Of a stretch of DNA of 36,434 nucleotides, positions 34,427-36,434 are shown in pieces (the first letter of the stretch is position 1; every line of letters starts with the position of its first letter). Under the pieces are notes generated by a model that did no database searches, was not told the origin of the DNA, and saw only the letters and a program-made list of their open reading frames with translations. The DNA is from Planctomycetota bacterium. Lineage in GTDB: Bacteria; Planctomycetota; Phycisphaerae; Phycisphaerales; SM1A02. The stretch spans positions 1 through 36,434 of the forward strand of contig JAAELP010000404.1 in assembly GCA_024226535.1 (NCBI GenBank), given 5' to 3'. A program made the position numbers and the translations under genes.

Positions 34427-36000
34427 GCACCGGAACAGCGCTCCCGCATGGTTGGGCATCCGCGACGCTAGAGGACCTCTCCGACATTATCCGCGGCATC
34501 ACGTTTCCTGCTTCTGCGAAGCTGCCTGGCCCGGCGCAAGGCGCCGTCGTTTGCCTTCGAACGTCTAACGTTCAAAGGCTATTGGAGTACGAGGATGTAC
34601 TCTACATCCCCGAGTCGTTTGTCAAGAGGGACGAGCAGTGGCTCCAGGCTGGCGACACTGTCATATCCATGGCGAACAGCTACGAGCTTGTCGGCAAGGT
34701 CGCCTTTGCCGACAAGCCGCCCGCTGCCACGACGATTGGCGGCTTCATCAGTATCATCCGGCCAGCGTCTGGCATCGTGCCGCGGCTGCTGTATCTCCAG
34801 CTCGGGTCGATCTTGGTTCAGGAGTTGATGCGCAAGAAGGCCTCGCACACGGTCAACATCTCGAACCTGAGTTCGCGGAGCATTCGCCCGACGCCACTGG
34901 CAATACCACCCGCGGCAGAGCAGGGCCGAATCGTCACGGCGGCTGATTCATACCTCAGTCGAGTAGATGACGCGGTGGCAACACTGGAGCGAGTTCAGCG
35001 TCATCTGGAGCGCTATCGAGCAGCGGTCCTGAAGGGGGCCGTCGAAGGCCGCCTCGTCCCCACCGAGGCCGAACTGGCCCGCGCCGAGGGCAGGGACTAC
35101 GAGCCCGCGAGCGCGCTGCTGGAGCGCATCCTCGGGGAGCGTCGCCGACAGTGGGCCAATGATATTGCGGCGCGAATCCCGCGAGGGAAGGCCAAGAAGT
35201 TCAAGCCGCCTAAGGAGGTCGGTCAGGAGCGGCTCCCCGATCTTCCGGACGGTTGGTGTTGGGCCGCAGTCGCCCAACTCGGGGAGCCGGATGAGCAGAC
35301 GGTGCTGACCGGACCATTCGGTTCCATGCTTGGGCGGGACGACTTTGTTCCGGCAGGCGTTCCGCTGTTGACGATCGGTTGTCTCACGAGTTCTGCGCTG
35401 AGGCTCGACAAGGCAAACTACATCACAGAGAAGAAGGCCCACGAACTAAGCCGCTACCGGACTGTTGCGGGTGATCTCCTGTTCTCCCGCTCGGCATCGG
35501 TTGGTCGAGTTGGTCTAGTCACTGAGGAATTGGAGGGAGCAGTCATCAACTACCACCTCATGAGACTGCGACTGGCGACGACCGTGATCAACCCGCAGTA
35601 CTTCGTCCATTATGTTCGTGGCGCCGCCGTAGTGCAGGAGTACCTTCGCGGAGTGAATCACGGAGCTACTCGAGACGGGATCAACACGAGAGAACTGCTC
35701 GGCATGCCGGTGGCCCTACCGCCTCGACCCGAGCAAGACCGGATCGCCCAAGAGGCCGACCGACAGACGACCGTCATTCACGCGACCCATGACGACGCTC
35801 TCCGCATCGACGCGCGCATTCAGCGCCTCCGCCAGTCCATCCTCAAGTGGGCCTTCGAAGGCAAGCTCGTCGACCAGGACCCTAACGACGAGCCGGCCTC
35901 CGTCCTCCTCGAACGCATCCAGGCCGAGTGCGCCGCGCAGAAGACTACGAAGAAGAAACCCGCCCGCCGCAAGCGCACCCGCGCGAAGGTGTCCAAATGA
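34423..36000 (+). CDS. hsdS: Type I restriction-modification specificity subunit S
   Basis: 525 residues from the ATG at 34423, inside the ATGA overlap with hsdR. Two target-recognition domains (TRDs) are seen, each ending in a helical spacer. TRD1 starts LPHGWASATLEDLSDIIRG and closes with IPPAAEQGRIVTAADSYLSRVDDAVATLERVQRHLERYRAAVLKGAVEGRLV. TRD2 starts LPDGWCWAAVAQLGE and closes with LPPRPEQDRIAQEADRQ and RQSILKWAFEGKLV. The second helical part ends in a Lys/Arg-rich tail (KTTKKKPARRKRTRAK). S selects the bipartite DNA target for the M and R subunits. Base composition is visibly lower in GC inside the TRDs (one 60-base stretch at 34561 has about 47 percent) than in the spacers. Confidence 0.93.
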   Translation: MSTGTALPHGWASATLEDLSDIIRGITFPASAKLPGPAQGAVVCLRTSNVQRLLEYEDVLYIPESFVKRDEQWLQAGDTVISMANSYELVGKVAFADKPPAATTIGGFISIIRPASGIVPRLLYLQLGSILVQELMRKKASHTVNISNLSSRSIRPTPLAIPPAAEQGRIVTAADSYLSRVDDAVATLERVQRHLERYRAAVLKGAVEGRLVPTEAELARAEGRDYEPASALLERILGERRRQWANDIAARIPRGKAKKFKPPKEVGQERLPDLPDGWCWAAVAQLGEPDEQTVLTGPFGSMLGRDDFVPAGVPLLTIGCLTSSALRLDKANYITEKKAHELSRYRTVAGDLLFSRSASVGRVGLVTEELEGAVINYHLMRLRLATTVINPQYFVHYVRGAAVVQEYLRGVNHGATRDGINTRELLGMPVALPPRPEQDRIAQEADRQTTVIHATHDDALRIDARIQRLRQSILKWAFEGKLVDQDPNDEPASVLLERIQAECAAQKTTKKKPARRKRTRAKVSK

Positions 36001-36434
36001 GCACCCACAGCGATCGCCTCGTCAAGAAGCTCTGGAGCTACTGCAACGTCCTCCGCGACGACGGTCTCAGCTACCAGGACTACCTGGAGCAGCTTACGTT
36101 CCTGCTGTTCCTGAAGATGGCCGACGAGCGGGCGGCGCTGACCGGCGACGAGCAACCCGTCCCCGAGGGCTACCGCTGGGGCGATCTGTCCTCGCCGGAC
36201 ATGGAGGGCGTCAAGCTCGAGGAGCATTACCGACAGACGCTCCGCCACCTCGGCCGGCAGAAGGGCATGCTCGGGCTGATCTTCGGCAAGGCGCAGAACA
36301 AGATCCAGGACCCGGCCAAGCTCCGTCAGCTCATCGTCGAGTTGATCGGCAAGGAGACGTGGCACTCCCTGTCCGCGGATGTCAAGGGCGACGCGTACGA
36401 GGGCCTGCTGGAGCGCAACGCACAGGACACCAAG
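35997..36434 (+). CDS. hsdM: Type I restriction-modification methylase subunit M, partial
   Basis: Only the first 146 residues lie in the window; the frame is open at the right edge. The ATG at 35997 overlaps the hsdS stop as ATGA. The sequence (MSTHSDRLVKKLWSYCNVLRDD, YLEQLTFLLFLKMADE, YRWGDL, ETWHSLSADVKGDAYEGLLER) is the HsdM_N helical domain, which normally precedes the GAGQYFTPR-type start of the N6-adenine methylase. The methylase motifs themselves lie beyond the window. With HsdS it methylates adenines at the target site and protects the host genome. Confidence 0.93.
   Translation, partial: MSTHSDRLVKKLWSYCNVLRDDGLSYQDYLEQLTFLLFLKMADERAALTGDEQPVPEGYRWGDLSSPDMEGVKLEEHYRQTLRHLGRQKGMLGLIFGKAQNKIQDPAKLRQLIVELIGKETWHSLSADVKGDAYEGLLERNAQDTK

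Overview
The window is GC-rich chromosomal DNA, densely coded on both strands, and most likely from a Phycisphaerae-like planctomycete (Planctomycetota). The reasons are a secreted multiheme cytochrome ending in the dockerin-like repeats (DVNGNGMVGFDD type) common on exported planctomycete proteins, three related zinc-ribbon membrane proteins, an OmpH-like protein, and lpxA (a Gram-negative-type lipid A enzyme). This taxonomic call is inference; there is no rRNA or tRNA in the window.

Layout. 1-2639: a lipoprotein gene running off the left edge, divergent from a five-haem cytochrome c with a dockerin-like tail, followed by a strong terminator. 2751-5153: a small FliN-type protein and a GH15 glucoamylase-like enzyme. 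5157-8388 (minus): an operon of a degenerate MBL-fold protein, a SAM methyltransferase and two tandem zinc-ribbon membrane proteins. 8417-11246 (minus): coaD, then a lipid cassette of hotdog dehydratase, unusually long acyl carrier protein, a second hotdog dehydratase and a membrane protein. 11361-14256: a lone atpD with its own consensus-like promoter, a 163-bp inverted-repeat element, a MOSC protein and a PepSY-FKBP fusion. 14307-18266: an exported M3 peptidase, DNA polymerase IV and an unknown membrane-anchored protein. 18273-26064: a heptamer repeat, an AddB/AddA-like recombination nuclease pair and a short NuoG. 26098-31427: a third zinc-ribbon protein, an unknown protein, a WalJ-like MBL protein with lpxA, then lipB, a truncated haemoglobin, an OmpH-like protein and a double zinc-ribbon protein. 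31563-36434: a type I restriction-modification operon in the order hsdR-hsdS-hsdM, cut at the right edge.

Two cross-cutting patterns stand out. First, about a third of the gene starts have no Shine-Dalgarno sequence and instead carry a TANNNT box 5-9 bases before the start codon, which is the architecture of leaderless transcripts driven by a -10 element alone. Second, three proteins carry beta-sliding-clamp-type peptides: Pol IV (QMDLF), the AddA-like helicase (QLGLF at its very C-terminus) and the WalJ-like MBL protein (QLGMF next to its C-terminus), suggesting a set of clamp-tethered repair proteins.

All coordinates and motifs were read by eye. No alignments, structure predictions or database searches were run.
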